A stretch of 64,000 nucleotides of DNA from an uncultured Odoribacter sp. (GCA_900541415.1 UQJP01000002.1:113481-177480), one strand, 5' to 3'. Shown: positions 35,485-45,060, counted from the stretch's first letter. The notes: a model not told the origin generated them from the sequence alone. A program made the numbers and translations.

Positions 35485-37437
35485 ATGCAACGAAAAAAAA
35501 TCGAGAATGCTATTTTAGGCAATATATATGTGGTGCTGTTGCTGCGTATGTTGCTGGTGTACGGGCTCTACACGGTGACCCGTTTGTTGTTTTACCTGTA
35601 TAACCTGAAATTGTTTGCGGACGTGACCTTTCCGGAGTTCGTCAGGATATTCGTGGGTGGATTGAAATTCGATACTTCGGCAATTATCTATACGAATATT
35701 CTGGTCATTGCCTTGCACATTCTGCCTTTCCGGTTCCGTTACGCTCATTGGTACCAGCAGATCATCAAATATGTTTTCTATGTCGTGAATGCGGTGGCCA
35801 TTATTGCGAATATGGCCGATTCGGTTTATTTCCGTTTCACCCTGAGGCGTACCACCACTTCCGTTTTTACCGAGTTTAAGAACGAGCAAAACGGCTGGGG
35901 ATTGTTTTTCCGCTTTATGTGGGATTACTGGTATGTCACACTCTCGGTTTTGGTGCTTTGTTTTGTGATGGTGCTGGTATACCGCCGAATCAGGACCGGG
36001 CAGCCCCTCATCCGCACCTGGTATGTTTATTACCCGGTGAATCTTTTGGTGTCGGCGTTAATCGCAGGTTTGTGTGTGGGAGGAATGCGCGGTGGCTTTG
36101 CCCATAGCGTGCGCCCCATTACGCTCAGCAATGCAGCGGAATATATCGATAAGCCGGAACACCGGGGAATTGTGCTGAATACGCCTTTTTCACTGATTCG
36201 CACGATAGGGAAGACCACTTTACAGAAAAAAGATTATTTCCCGGCGGAACAATTGAATGGGATTTTCAATCCGGTTTATCGGGCGACTGCCGATTCTGCC
36301 AGCCTTTTCGGGACGATGCGGGGTAAAAATGTCGTGGTGATCCTGTTGGAAAGTTTTGCCAGGGAATATGTGGGGGCGTTTAACCGGAATGTGCCCGGTT
36401 ATCACGGCGGTTATACCCCTTTTCTCGATTCATTGAGCGGAGAGGCTTACCTGTTCGAACGGGCTTTTGCCAACGGCAGGAAATCGATCGATGCCATGCC
36501 TTCGGCCCTGACCAGTATTCCGGGCATGGAAACTCCCTTTATCCTTTCGCACTATTCCGGGAATAAGCTGAACAGCCCGGCTTCCCTGTTGTCGGCGGAC
36601 GGGTATCGTACGGCTTTTTTCCACGGAGCGCCGAACGGATCGATGGGTTTCAACGCTTTTGTGAAACAGGCGGGATACGAGGAATATTACGGGAAGAACG
36701 AATATAACAATAACGCGGATTTCGACGGCATGTGGGGAATCTGGGATGAGCCGTTCCTCTCTTATATGGCGGATATGTTAAACGGATTCAACCGTCCTTT
36801 TGTGGCTGCAATGTTCTCCCTGTCGTCTCACCATCCGTTTAAAGTGCCGGAACAGTATGAGGGGAAATTTCCTAAAGGGCATTTACCTATCCACCAATGT
36901 GTGGGGTATACGGATAATGCTTTGCGGAATTTCTTTAGAAAGGCTTCCGGGATGCCCTGGTTTGAAAATACGGTCTTTGTGATTACTGCCGACCACTCTT
37001 CTGCCAATTATGAACCGGCCTACAATACGGCGATGGGGGCTTTCGCCGTGCCTATGATTGTTTATGCACCGGGAACCGACCTGAAAGGCTATAACGATAC
37101 GACTGTCGTGCAGCAGTGCGATATTTTACCTACGGTATTGGCTTTGTTAGGCTATGAAAAACCGTTCGTAACCTACGGGCATAATATGTTTTCGCCTTCG
37201 GAGGAACATTTTGCAGTGACTTATTTTAATGGGGCGTTCCAGATTACCGAGGGGGATTATTTCCTGCAATTTGCCAACGAGAAGGTGATCGCTTTGTATA
37301 ATTATAAAGACGATCCCTTGCTTCAGCAGAATTTAGCGGGGCAGTTGCCGGAGGTAGAGAAAGGTTTGGAAGATAAGCTCAAAGCGGTGCTTCAGCAGTA
37401 TGCCGACGGTATGCTTGAAAATAAACTATCGTTGTAA
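35485..37437 (+). CDS. LTA-synthase-like membrane sulfatase (phosphoethanolamine/glycerol-phosphate transferase superfamily)
   Basis: 650 residues from ATG 35485 (MQRKKIENAILGN). About five N-terminal membrane helices, then an extracellular sulfatase-fold domain from about 280: VVVILLESFAREYVGAFN (first metal site), NGRKSIDAMPSALTSIPGM (the Ser near 334 sits where LtaS has its nucleophile Thr), SLSSHHPFKVP, and ITADHSSANYE (metal site). Gram-negative members transfer phosphoethanolamine or glycerol phosphate onto lipids or glycans. Lipoteichoic acid is not expected in this phylum, so the true acceptor is unknown. Confidence 0.88.
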   Translation: MQRKKIENAILGNIYVVLLLRMLLVYGLYTVTRLLFYLYNLKLFADVTFPEFVRIFVGGLKFDTSAIIYTNILVIALHILPFRFRYAHWYQQIIKYVFYVVNAVAIIANMADSVYFRFTLRRTTTSVFTEFKNEQNGWGLFFRFMWDYWYVTLSVLVLCFVMVLVYRRIRTGQPLIRTWYVYYPVNLLVSALIAGLCVGGMRGGFAHSVRPITLSNAAEYIDKPEHRGIVLNTPFSLIRTIGKTTLQKKDYFPAEQLNGIFNPVYRATADSASLFGTMRGKNVVVILLESFAREYVGAFNRNVPGYHGGYTPFLDSLSGEAYLFERAFANGRKSIDAMPSALTSIPGMETPFILSHYSGNKLNSPASLLSADGYRTAFFHGAPNGSMGFNAFVKQAGYEEYYGKNEYNNNADFDGMWGIWDEPFLSYMADMLNGFNRPFVAAMFSLSSHHPFKVPEQYEGKFPKGHLPIHQCVGYTDNALRNFFRKASGMPWFENTVFVITADHSSANYEPAYNTAMGAFAVPMIVYAPGTDLKGYNDTTVVQQCDILPTVLALLGYEKPFVTYGHNMFSPSEEHFAVTYFNGAFQITEGDYFLQFANEKVIALYNYKDDPLLQQNLAGQLPEVEKGLEDKLKAVLQQYADGMLENKLSL

Positions 37438-37509
37438 CCGGGGGGATGAATAAGATATAACCCGCGAAGGATGTAGGAGCTTGACTAATCATTTTTTTCA
37501 GCTCTAATC

Positions 37510-37656
37510 ATTGAAAATAGCCACCTCGGATAGGGGAGGCGGGTAAAAGCATAGAAAAGGGACTGCCTCATAACGTGGTACCCCCTTGGGGGGAAAATCA
37601 CTATTCTACGATGTCATGTGTATCATATCGTCCAATGAAGGACGACTGATATGAGT
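37510..37656. repeat. Dispersed intergenic repeat, copy A, plus hairpin
   Basis: In the 288-bp gap after the sulfatase gene, 37510-37570 resembles 52263-52313. Both copies share ATTGAAAA, a GGATAGGGG core, TAAAA then CATAG, and AAAAGGGA(C/T)TG(C/T)CT. A separate hairpin lies downstream: TCATATC (37623-37629) and GTCC (37630-37633) pair with GGAC (37640-37643) and GATATGA (37648-37654), with a four-base bulge. This looks like the degenerate end of a mobile element or a non-autonomous repeat. No transposase remains. Confidence 0.5.
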
Positions 37657-37725
37657 ATATATACTGCATCTCTGTTTGCAAAGAAATTAGGTATATAATC
37701 TTTAGATATAATTTAAGAAGAAACA

Positions 37726-38334
37726 ATGAAAAAAGAAGTTCTATTTATACTGCTTAATGATTTTGCAGATAGTGAGGGAGCCTATATTGCTTCGTGCCTG
37801 AATTACGGGGTTATGCCGGGCAGTGAGAGCCAATATGTAGTAAAAACCGTAGCTCCTGCCAAAGAGCCTGTTATATCGATGGGCGGATTCAGGGTGTTGC
37901 CCGATTATAGCATCGATGATATTCCTGCTGACCATGCAGGGGTGGTGTTGATTGGCGGAATGAGCTGGTTCACGCCCGAAGCTTCGCTTTTTGTGCCTGT
38001 GGTAAAGGCGGCAATGGAGAACCGGAAGTTGGTTGCAGGTATCTGCAACGCCTCCGTTTTCCTGGGGATGCACGGAATTCTAAACGACGTGCGCCACACC
38101 AGCAATGGAATTGATTATCTCAAACAATTTGCCGGAACAGCCTACACGGGCGATGCGAACTATGTGGACGAATTGGCGGTTAGGGATGGTATGGTTGTGA
38201 CGGCTTGTGGATTTGGAGCGTTAGAGTTTTGTCGTGAAATTCTTTATGCCCTGCAAGCCGATACGCCAAAGAAAATCGAAAAGACCTACCGGGTAAATAA
38301 AACAGGAGTTTGGGAAAATCCGGAAGTCGATTGA
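37726..38334 (+). CDS. DJ-1/PfpI family protein
   Basis: 202 residues, close to the family length. The nucleophile-elbow Cys is C107 in AGICNASVFLGMHG, and the fold start is KKEVLFILLNDFADSEGAYIA. The superfamily includes proteases, deglycases and amidase-like proteins, so activity cannot be assigned; many of these genes are annotated as putative intracellular protease/amidase. It sits after a repeat-containing gap, next to two other single small accessory genes. Confidence 0.85.
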   Translation: MKKEVLFILLNDFADSEGAYIASCLNYGVMPGSESQYVVKTVAPAKEPVISMGGFRVLPDYSIDDIPADHAGVVLIGGMSWFTPEASLFVPVVKAAMENRKLVAGICNASVFLGMHGILNDVRHTSNGIDYLKQFAGTAYTGDANYVDELAVRDGMVVTACGFGALEFCREILYALQADTPKKIEKTYRVNKTGVWENPEVD

Positions 38335-38439
38335 TTTAAATAACGGAGGGTAATGGAAACCTTATTTCGCAGGATGAGGAACGGAGGGAAAACTGCTTGA
38401 AATCGGCAGCACGAGCGAAATGTAGATTTGATGCAATAT

Positions 38440-38805
38440 ATGAATATTGAAGAGTTGCGAGACTGTTGTCTTGCCGTAAAGAACGCAGAGGAGTGTACTT
38501 CTTTTGGAGAAGATTTTTTGTCATATAAAATAATGAATAAGGTATTTGCCTTTTTTCATTTGAATCCAAAGGAAGGTGAACATTTTGTTGTTTTGAAATG
38601 CGATCCTGATAGGACTGTGGAACTAAGGGAGAAGTATTACGGGATTACCAAAGGATACTATACTGGTGCTACTTTAACGTGGAATTCCGTTTATATCCAG
38701 CGAGATGTGCCTGATGCACTTATCGCTGAGTTGATTGAACATTCTGTGGAAGAGGTCGTGAAGAAGCTCCCCAAAAAGGATAGAACAAAATATGATGGAA
38801 AGTGA
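38440..38805 (+). CDS. MmcQ/YjbR family protein
   Basis: 121 residues from the ATG at 38440 (MNIEELRDCCLAVKNAEECT), which is where the family normally starts; the ATG at 38431 adds three residues. Diagnostic pieces: SFGEDFLSYKIMNKVFAFFHL, FVVLKCDPDRTVELREKYYG, ITKGYYTGATLTWNSVYI. The CyaY-like fold is described as DNA-binding, but the cellular role is unknown. It ends about 37 bp before the GNAT gene. Confidence 0.9.
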   Translation: MNIEELRDCCLAVKNAEECTSFGEDFLSYKIMNKVFAFFHLNPKEGEHFVVLKCDPDRTVELREKYYGITKGYYTGATLTWNSVYIQRDVPDALIAELIEHSVEEVVKKLPKKDRTKYDGK

Positions 38806-38842
38806 TTAGCTTTACTCAACTTATGAATTTGCAAACAACAAG

Positions 38843-39355
38843 ATGAAATGTCTCATTAAAACCGAAAGGTTGTTCATCCGGCTTGCCGAACCGGAAGATG
38901 CAGAAGACATTTTTTCTTACCGTTCTGATTTTGCTGAAAATCAGTTCCAGGGATGGTTTCCTGATTCGGTTGAAGAAGTCCGTGACTACATAAGTAATAT
39001 GCCGGGGACAATGGATATTGCCAATATATGTTTTCAGGTTGCTATTGTTCTTGTGGATGAAAACAGGTTGATAGGTGATATGCGAATCAGTTTTACCAAT
39101 CACAATAATATGCAGGCAGAAATTGGATGTACGCTGCATAAAGATTACCAGAAAAAAGGTTACGCCACAGAAGCATTGAAGGCCATGGTGGATTATCTTT
39201 TCGGAACGCTGGATAAACATCGGATTATAGCTTCTGTCGATCCGAGAAATACGGCTTCTATCCCACATACGGGTTGCCGGACAGACCTTTGCGTTTATGG
39301 TCTGGTTGTGGAAAGTGTTTTTTTATACGCTTCCCTTTCCTTCACCTTTTGCTGA
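38843..39355 (+). pseudogene. GNAT N-acetyltransferase with damaged C-terminus
   Basis: The first 140 residues are a good GNAT domain of the RimJ/RimL type: ERLFIRLAEPEDAEDIFSYR, LHKDYQKKGYATEALKAMVD (the acetyl-CoA loop) and IASVDPRNTASI. Family members then continue with about 25 residues around L-EKLGF before a final DD-x-x-YGLL strand. Here SI is followed at once by PHTGCRTDLCVYGLVVES, then by 12 residues that run into the end of the convergent gene. This suggests an internal deletion and loss of the normal stop. It could still be translated, but the fold's last strands are compromised. Confidence 0.6.
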
Positions 39356-40668
39356 TATTTTTCCAGATTTACTTTTTTCCCGTTCCGGTAGGCAGGAGGA
39401 AGTTCCAGGTGCTCCGGAAGCTGTTTGGCATGGTCGATAACCGTGCTTGTCCTGCCCTGATCGATAAAACTCAGATCGTCATACAGTTCCTGTGTCGGCG
39501 TATAGGCCCGATAACGCAGGGTGTCGCCGTGTATGGTGATATATTGGTATAATTGCAAGTCCGATCCGAGGCGGTCGTGGATACGGGCAAAACCGATATT
39601 ATAGGCTTTGGGGGAGCTGCTGCTCACGATATACACCGGGCTTGTTTTTTGGTGTCCTTTGGTTTTAGTGGTGATGCGGGAGTAACCGTGGTCATGCCCC
39701 TGAAGCACTAAATCCACTCCGTATTGTTCGAACAGGGGCTTGAACGTGTAGCGAACGTAATAATTATTCCTTCCTTCGCGTACAGAATAGACAGGATGGT
39801 GCATCATCACGATTTTCCATTTTTTGTCGCTGGCGGCAAGTACTTTTTTTAACCACTGGCGGTGACGGTAAAGTGAGGGGGCACCCTGAATGCCGTCGGT
39901 GTCGATGACAATGTAACAGAGGTCTTTAAAATTTACCACATAGCTCCGCCCGGCAAAGTCTTTAGGTCCGTTTTCCGGGTTGGAAAACGAGTAAGTCCAG
40001 CGCGGATCGAGTTTCTTGATAACTCCTTTTAAATATTCATGGTTTCCGGTGGCTGCAATGAATGGAATTTTTCCGGCAATGCTGTCCATCGTGGAATACC
40101 AATAGCTCCAATAGGCATCCGTGGGACGTTCAATCACGTCGCCTCCCAGCGCCCAGAAAGAAACATCGGGATGCTGGCGGTGGATGGAGCGGAATAAATC
40201 CTGTGTGGAGCCTTCTACCTGATCCTGAATATCGCCGACGTAAATGAAAGAAAAGGAACTGTCCGGTTGAGGCATGGAAAAGGTGTACCACTCTGAAGCG
40301 TGGGGCGTATTTACCACACGATAATGGTAGGTTGCTCCGGGAAGCAGGTCTGTGAGTTCCGTCCGGTAGAAAGCTGAACGGCCGGAACGGCTGCTCACCA
40401 GTTCGCCTTTTGCCGGAAGCACTAACGTGTCGGAAGTGTTCTCCCGGACGATTTCCACCCGGCCTTCGCTTACCGTGGTATCGCATCGCCAGGAAATACG
40501 GCGTGTGCGGGTAGCGTCTTCGCCCATCGTGAGGATCACCCGGTCGGGTGTCTGTGGGGTAACATAGACGGTTTCCGGCGGATTACCGAACCAGGTGTTC
40601 CATTTCCAGACAACCAATGCCGCTCCGGCAAGGAGGATGACAATAAGAATAGCAAAAAATGTATTCAT
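39295..40668 (-). CDS. Membrane-anchored metallophosphoesterase (purple-acid-phosphatase-like)
   Basis: 457 residues. N-terminal signal anchor (about 3-21), an Fn3-like domain (about 35-130; TYHYRVVNTPHASEWYTFSM), and a calcineurin-like phosphoesterase domain with the metal motifs FIYVGDIQDQ, ALGGDVIE, ATGNHEY, MMHHPVYS and LQGHDHGYSR. It probably removes phosphate from periplasmic substrates; purple acid phosphatases share this domain order. The last residues (KTLSTTRP) lie in DNA that overlaps the GNAT gene by about 60 bp, so the extreme C-terminus may be a product of the same rearrangement. Confidence 0.88.
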   Translation of the reverse strand: MNTFFAILIVILLAGAALVVWKWNTWFGNPPETVYVTPQTPDRVILTMGEDATRTRRISWRCDTTVSEGRVEIVRENTSDTLVLPAKGELVSSRSGRSAFYRTELTDLLPGATYHYRVVNTPHASEWYTFSMPQPDSSFSFIYVGDIQDQVEGSTQDLFRSIHRQHPDVSFWALGGDVIERPTDAYWSYWYSTMDSIAGKIPFIAATGNHEYLKGVIKKLDPRWTYSFSNPENGPKDFAGRSYVVNFKDLCYIVIDTDGIQGAPSLYRHRQWLKKVLAASDKKWKIVMMHHPVYSVREGRNNYYVRYTFKPLFEQYGVDLVLQGHDHGYSRITTKTKGHQKTSPVYIVSSSSPKAYNIGFARIHDRLGSDLQLYQYITIHGDTLRYRAYTPTQELYDDLSFIDQGRTSTVIDHAKQLPEHLELPPAYRNGKKVNLEKYQQKVKEREAYKKTLSTTRP

Positions 40669-40771
40669 CTAAATTATAATTAATTAGGTTGATGAGCCTG
40701 TTGCGGCTTTCAAAAGTAGTAATTTTCTTTATACGTTAGGAAGTTTGGTTATGGTTATTTGCGGTGAAATA

Positions 40772-40816
40772 TCCCCGCTGCCATGAGCTGGCCGGAAGTG
40801 GCTCACGGGGCGGGGA
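40772..40816. other. Long imperfect hairpin
   Basis: TCCCCGC (40772-40778) pairs with GCGGGGA (40810-40816), and inside it CCATGAGC (40781-40788) pairs with GCTCACGG (40801-40808) with one mismatch. It lies between two minus-strand genes (metallophosphoesterase start, ABC transporter end), about 45 bp after the ABC gene. There is no clear T-run, so it may be a terminator of another type, an mRNA stabiliser or a repeat unit. Confidence 0.45.
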
Positions 40817-40861
40817 ATAAAAGGAGGCTGAAGACTTTTACAACCTTTGATAGATACAGAT

Positions 40862-42592
40862 TTATAATTGCCAGCCCAACGTTTTTTCCTGAATCGACCA
40901 TAATTTGGCATAGAGGCCGTTTTGTTTGAGGAGATCGGTATGTTTTCCCTGCTCTTCGATTGTACCGTTGTTGATGACAATAATCTGGTCGGCGTTTTTA
41001 ATAGTTTTCAACCGATGGGCGATAACGATCACCGTACGGCCTGTGATCAGCGTGTTGATAGCCCGTTGCACCTCGACTTCATTTTCGGGATCGAGCGAGG
41101 CGGTGGCTTCGTCCAACAGGACGATCTGTGCATCCTTTAGGATAGCCCGGGCGATGGAAAGGCGTTGTTTCTCGCCTCCCGATAACGTGCAGCCGCCTTC
41201 GCCCACCGGGGTGTTGTAGCCTTGAGGCAACCGCATGATAAAGTCGTGGCAGCAGGCTTTTTTAGCGGCGGCGATAATTTCCTCATCGGTAGCATCGGCT
41301 TTCCCGAAGCGAATGTTGTTGCGGATAGTGTCCTGAAACAGGTACACATCCTGAAAAACCATCGAGATGTGGCGCATCAGCGATTCCGGCTCTATTTCGG
41401 TCATGGGTATGTCGTTGAACAGGATGCGTCCCTGTTGCGGATCATAAAACCGGGCACAGAGTTTCACCAGGGTGCTTTTCCCGCTGCCCGACGGCCCCAC
41501 GAGTGCCGTGAGGGAATTTTTAGGGAGTGTCACGGAAATGTCATGCAATATTTCTTTGTCCTGATAGCCGAACGACACGTGTTCCAGCGTGATATTCCCG
41601 CTTTCGGGAGCTTCACGGCTTCCTCCCATTTCAGGTTCGTTCATCAGCGAAAGTATACGCCCTCCGGCAATGGAAAAATAGCGGAATTCGGCGAAATTCG
41701 TGAGTGCTGAGGTCAGCGGATCGAAAACACGCGAGCCGACAATCAGAAACATCACAAATGTCAACAACGACAGTTCACCGCCCAGCAACAGGTAGGTGCC
41801 GCATAAAATCATCAGGGTAAGTCCCGCCCGTACGATCGTGATCGAAAGCAGGATAAAAGGGCCGAGCAGAGCCTCCTGCCGGATGCAGGCGCGCCGCAGG
41901 TCGGCAAAAGCGTTACGTAGGCGGGTAAAACGGTCGCCGATCAGGTTATAGGCTTTCATGACACGGAGACCTTGCAGGTACTCTTCCAATCGGTTTCCGG
42001 CATGGATCTTTGCTGTAATCTGCCGCCCGCTCAATTTCTGCTGTAACTTTGTGCTTGCCAATAGGATAAGCATGGCCAGCGGCAGGGCGATAAACATAGC
42101 TGCCGACATGCGCCAATCGATCCACAACAGGGAAAGAAACGCCAGTACGGGCATTACCAGTGCTCCCATCAACTGGGGCAGGTGGTGTGAAATCCCTGTT
42201 TCCGCCATCGTGAAATCGGTGATCAGCATAGAGGAAAGATCACCCGGATCGCGCCGTGAAAGAAATCCGAGTGAAAGTTTCCGCAGGTGTTCGGCCAGTG
42301 CGATCCGCCCTTCTGCGCTCATTTCATAAGCACCCCGGAAATTGGCCCGATAGGCTGCCCGTTCCGCTATTACCATCACGGCTATATAGGCAACCAAAAT
42401 CCCGAAAATAGTCCACAGGCGGGTTGTGTCCAGCGGAGTGCCGCTACCGTCGAACGTGCGGAAAATAACATGTACCGCCTCTATGGAAAGGCAGAAGGGA
42501 ACGATGTTCACCAAATTGGCGAGTATTGTATAACCTACCGGCTTGTGAATCCGTTTGGTTTGCCCGATGGTTATGTTTTGTATAGCATTCAT
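40862..42592 (-). CDS. ABC exporter-fold half-transporter (membrane plus ATPase domains), second subunit
   Basis: 576 residues. Six-helix ABC membrane domain (about 15-300) fused to an ATPase domain: Walker A VGPSGSGKSTLVKL, signature LSGGEKQRLSIARAI, Walker B IVLLDEATASLD, H-loop IAHRL. It is the last gene of the minus-strand group with a methyltransferase and a second half-transporter, and the two half-transporters very likely form a heterodimer. Relatives with this pairing include siderophore importers of the YbtPQ/IrtAB type as well as drug and peptide exporters, so direction is undecided. Confidence 0.88.
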   Translation of the reverse strand: MNAIQNITIGQTKRIHKPVGYTILANLVNIVPFCLSIEAVHVIFRTFDGSGTPLDTTRLWTIFGILVAYIAVMVIAERAAYRANFRGAYEMSAEGRIALAEHLRKLSLGFLSRRDPGDLSSMLITDFTMAETGISHHLPQLMGALVMPVLAFLSLLWIDWRMSAAMFIALPLAMLILLASTKLQQKLSGRQITAKIHAGNRLEEYLQGLRVMKAYNLIGDRFTRLRNAFADLRRACIRQEALLGPFILLSITIVRAGLTLMILCGTYLLLGGELSLLTFVMFLIVGSRVFDPLTSALTNFAEFRYFSIAGGRILSLMNEPEMGGSREAPESGNITLEHVSFGYQDKEILHDISVTLPKNSLTALVGPSGSGKSTLVKLCARFYDPQQGRILFNDIPMTEIEPESLMRHISMVFQDVYLFQDTIRNNIRFGKADATDEEIIAAAKKACCHDFIMRLPQGYNTPVGEGGCTLSGGEKQRLSIARAILKDAQIVLLDEATASLDPENEVEVQRAINTLITGRTVIVIAHRLKTIKNADQIIVINNGTIEEQGKHTDLLKQNGLYAKLWSIQEKTLGWQL

Positions 42593-42595
42593 AGT

Positions 42596-43243
42596 TTATT
42601 CCTCCTTTTGTTTCTTGTCTGTTTGTTTCTGTGCCACAATACACAATTCTTCTTTTTTGCCTTTATAAATCGTGATACCGCTGAAACCGCACCGGGCGAG
42701 CGTTTCTTTCAATTCTCCGGCAGGATGTATCACCATTCCCTGAATCCGGCTGCTCCACATGTCGTTGGAAGGATCGCTTATCTCGCAACAGATTAAAAAG
42801 AAACCTCCTTCTTTCAACACACGCGATATTTCCGTGAACGAGCTGTGTAAGTCCTCCCAAAAATAGACGGTTTCAAAAGCGGAAACGGCATGGAACATTT
42901 TGTCCGGATAGGGAAGTTGTGAGGCATTTCCCTGTTCCACAAAACAGCGTGTGTTCAGGTGCTTTTTATTTTTTTTCCGGGCAAACTTCACGCTTTCCGG
43001 TGACAGGTCTACCCCATAGGCTTTTCCTGACGGACAGCGTTTTAGTATTTGCGCCAGGTTTGCACCGCCTCCGCAACCGATGTCGAGGACATTCCAATCC
43101 GGTTGCCAGTCCAGGTGCGACATACCCCAGCGGGCCAGCGGGGCATGCCCGGTATTCATGCCCCGCAAGATAAGCCTGCCGAAAAAGCCTTCGGGTTTGC
43201 GGGTATTTTGTAAAATGACATTGATAAAACTTCTCTTTTCCAT
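42596..43243 (-). CDS. SAM-dependent class I methyltransferase
   Basis: 215 residues. Motif I VLDIGCGGGANLAQI, then YGVDLSPESVKFARKKNKKH, SQLPYPDKMFHAVSAFETVYFW and VLKEGGFFLIC, the Methyltransf_11 pattern. It lies three bases from one half-transporter and two bases from the other, so the three are one translational unit. The methyltransferase could modify the transported small molecule or detoxify it; this is context-based. The C-terminal ten residues (QTDKKQKEE) are charged and probably disordered. Confidence 0.9.
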   Translation of the reverse strand: MEKRSFINVILQNTRKPEGFFGRLILRGMNTGHAPLARWGMSHLDWQPDWNVLDIGCGGGANLAQILKRCPSGKAYGVDLSPESVKFARKKNKKHLNTRCFVEQGNASQLPYPDKMFHAVSAFETVYFWEDLHSSFTEISRVLKEGGFFLICCEISDPSNDMWSSRIQGMVIHPAGELKETLARCGFSGITIYKGKKEELCIVAQKQTDKKQKEE

Positions 43244-43245
43244 GT

Positions 43246-45060
43246 TCAGTCCTCCTTATTTTTAGTATTCAGTTGCCAGTGGAAGGCATCCGTGTAGGCA
43301 TCCCACATTTTTTTATAAACTCCGTCCGTCGTGCTCAGTTCGCTATGCCGCCCCTTTTGCACGATCTGCCCTTCTTTCAACACGATGATTTGCCGGGCTG
43401 AGATAATCGACGACAGGCGGTGGGCGATGATAATAACCGTTTTGTTCCGAATCAACGCTTGTAAAGCCTGTTGCATCTTGTATTCGTTTTCGGGATCGGC
43501 AAAAGCCGTCGCTTCATCGAGTACAAGAATCGGGGCGTTTTTAAGGATTGCCCGGGCTACGCATATCCGTTGCGCTTCCCCGCCGGAGAGGTAAACCCCT
43601 TCGTCGCCGATTTTGGTTTCGTATCCGGCAGGCAATTGTTCTATGAATTCATGGCATTGTGCAACTTTTGCTGCTGTTATAACTTCTTCACGTGTCGTTT
43701 CGGGATGCCCGACACGGATGTTTTCATAAAGTGTATCGTAGAAAAGGAAGGTATCCTGAAAGACGAACGATACCAGATTCATCAGTTGTTCCGTTGCAAT
43801 GTGCTTGATGTTTATGCCGCCAATCCGGATTTCCCCTTGTTCCACATCCCAAAAGCGGGGAATCAGATTGGCCACGGTGGATTTGCCTGAGCCGGAAGGG
43901 CCGACAAGTGCCGTGATTTCTCCCTGCCGCGCTGTAAACGAAATATCCCGCAAGGCTTCGGTGCGGGTGGCTTCTTCTGTGTTTTCATAAGAGAACGATA
44001 GGTTGCGGAATTCGATGTCATAAGTTTCCGGAAGCTGTGGGTGTGCCGTTTCCGGGATTGGACGACGGTCGAGGATGCGGTCTATGCGCACCACTCCTTC
44101 GTTGATTTCACGTGTGCCGCTGCCCAGGTACATTAGTTTATAGACCGGAGCGGCGACTCCCGGCCCCATAATGATGAAAAACAACCAGACGGCGGCTAAG
44201 GCAAGGCTTTCCGGATTGCCTTTTAGCAGCAACAGGCCGATGGGCAGAATGAACGTGACCAGTGAATTTAAAATGACGGTGAAGGCGACCATGCCGGATT
44301 GGTAAGTGTCGCATACTTTCAGTGCGTAAGTTTTGTAGGCTTCGATTTCGGCGTTGAATTGCCGGAACGACCGCACGCTTTGTCCGAATATTTTTACTAC
44401 GGGCATGCCTCGTACGTATTGTACCGCCGAAGCGCTCATCCGTTCCTGCGCATCGAAATAAATGCGGGTGAATTCCTGTGCTTTCTTACCCATAAAGTTA
44501 GAAAATTGCAAAAATATGCTTATCACGATGGCGGTCAGGCAGATTGCCGCCAGCCAGCCGTCGAGCGAAAAGAAAATGGCGAACATCAATGCTACGGTGG
44601 CTATCACGCTTACCAGATCGGGAATTGTGTGTGCGATGAAATTTTCTATTTTTTCGATGTTTTGTTCCATTGTTTTTTTGATAGCTCCCGTCGAGGTGTT
44701 GTTCAGATAGCCTAACGGCAAGCGTCCGATGTGTTCGGACAGCCTGACACGCAGCCCGTATAAAATGCGGAATGCAGCTACGTGGGACGACATCAGCGCT
44801 GCATAAAGCAGGAGTAATCCTCCGCCCAAGCCTGCAAAAGCAATCCATCCCCAGCGGATCAGCAGGTTGCCGTCTGTCTTGCTCCAATCGCTGCTGTTGC
44901 GTAGCAGTTCGTTTAATATTTCGTATACCGACCAATAAGGCACGAGCATACAAGCCGCGCTTCCGGCCGACAGGATTCCCGCCAGCACGAGCAATCCTTT
45001 CCGTTCACCCGCAATCTCGAAGAGGCGGGCCAGTCCTGTTTTCTTTTTTGGTTTTTTCAT
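43246..45060 (-). CDS. ABC exporter-fold half-transporter, first subunit
   Basis: 604 residues. Six-helix membrane domain (about 18-315) and ATPase domain: Walker A VGPSGSGKSTVANL, signature LSGGEAQRICVARAI, Walker B ILVLDEATAFADPENE, H-loop IIAHRLSSI. The D-loop reads FADPENE rather than SALD; I recall this form from siderophore-linked half-transporters such as IrtA, a point worth checking. It forms a probable heterodimer with the product of 40862-42592. Its upstream region has repeats and a possible small ORF. Confidence 0.88.
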   Translation of the reverse strand: MKKPKKKTGLARLFEIAGERKGLLVLAGILSAGSAACMLVPYWSVYEILNELLRNSSDWSKTDGNLLIRWGWIAFAGLGGGLLLLYAALMSSHVAAFRILYGLRVRLSEHIGRLPLGYLNNTSTGAIKKTMEQNIEKIENFIAHTIPDLVSVIATVALMFAIFFSLDGWLAAICLTAIVISIFLQFSNFMGKKAQEFTRIYFDAQERMSASAVQYVRGMPVVKIFGQSVRSFRQFNAEIEAYKTYALKVCDTYQSGMVAFTVILNSLVTFILPIGLLLLKGNPESLALAAVWLFFIIMGPGVAAPVYKLMYLGSGTREINEGVVRIDRILDRRPIPETAHPQLPETYDIEFRNLSFSYENTEEATRTEALRDISFTARQGEITALVGPSGSGKSTVANLIPRFWDVEQGEIRIGGINIKHIATEQLMNLVSFVFQDTFLFYDTLYENIRVGHPETTREEVITAAKVAQCHEFIEQLPAGYETKIGDEGVYLSGGEAQRICVARAILKNAPILVLDEATAFADPENEYKMQQALQALIRNKTVIIIAHRLSSIISARQIIVLKEGQIVQKGRHSELSTTDGVYKKMWDAYTDAFHWQLNTKNKED

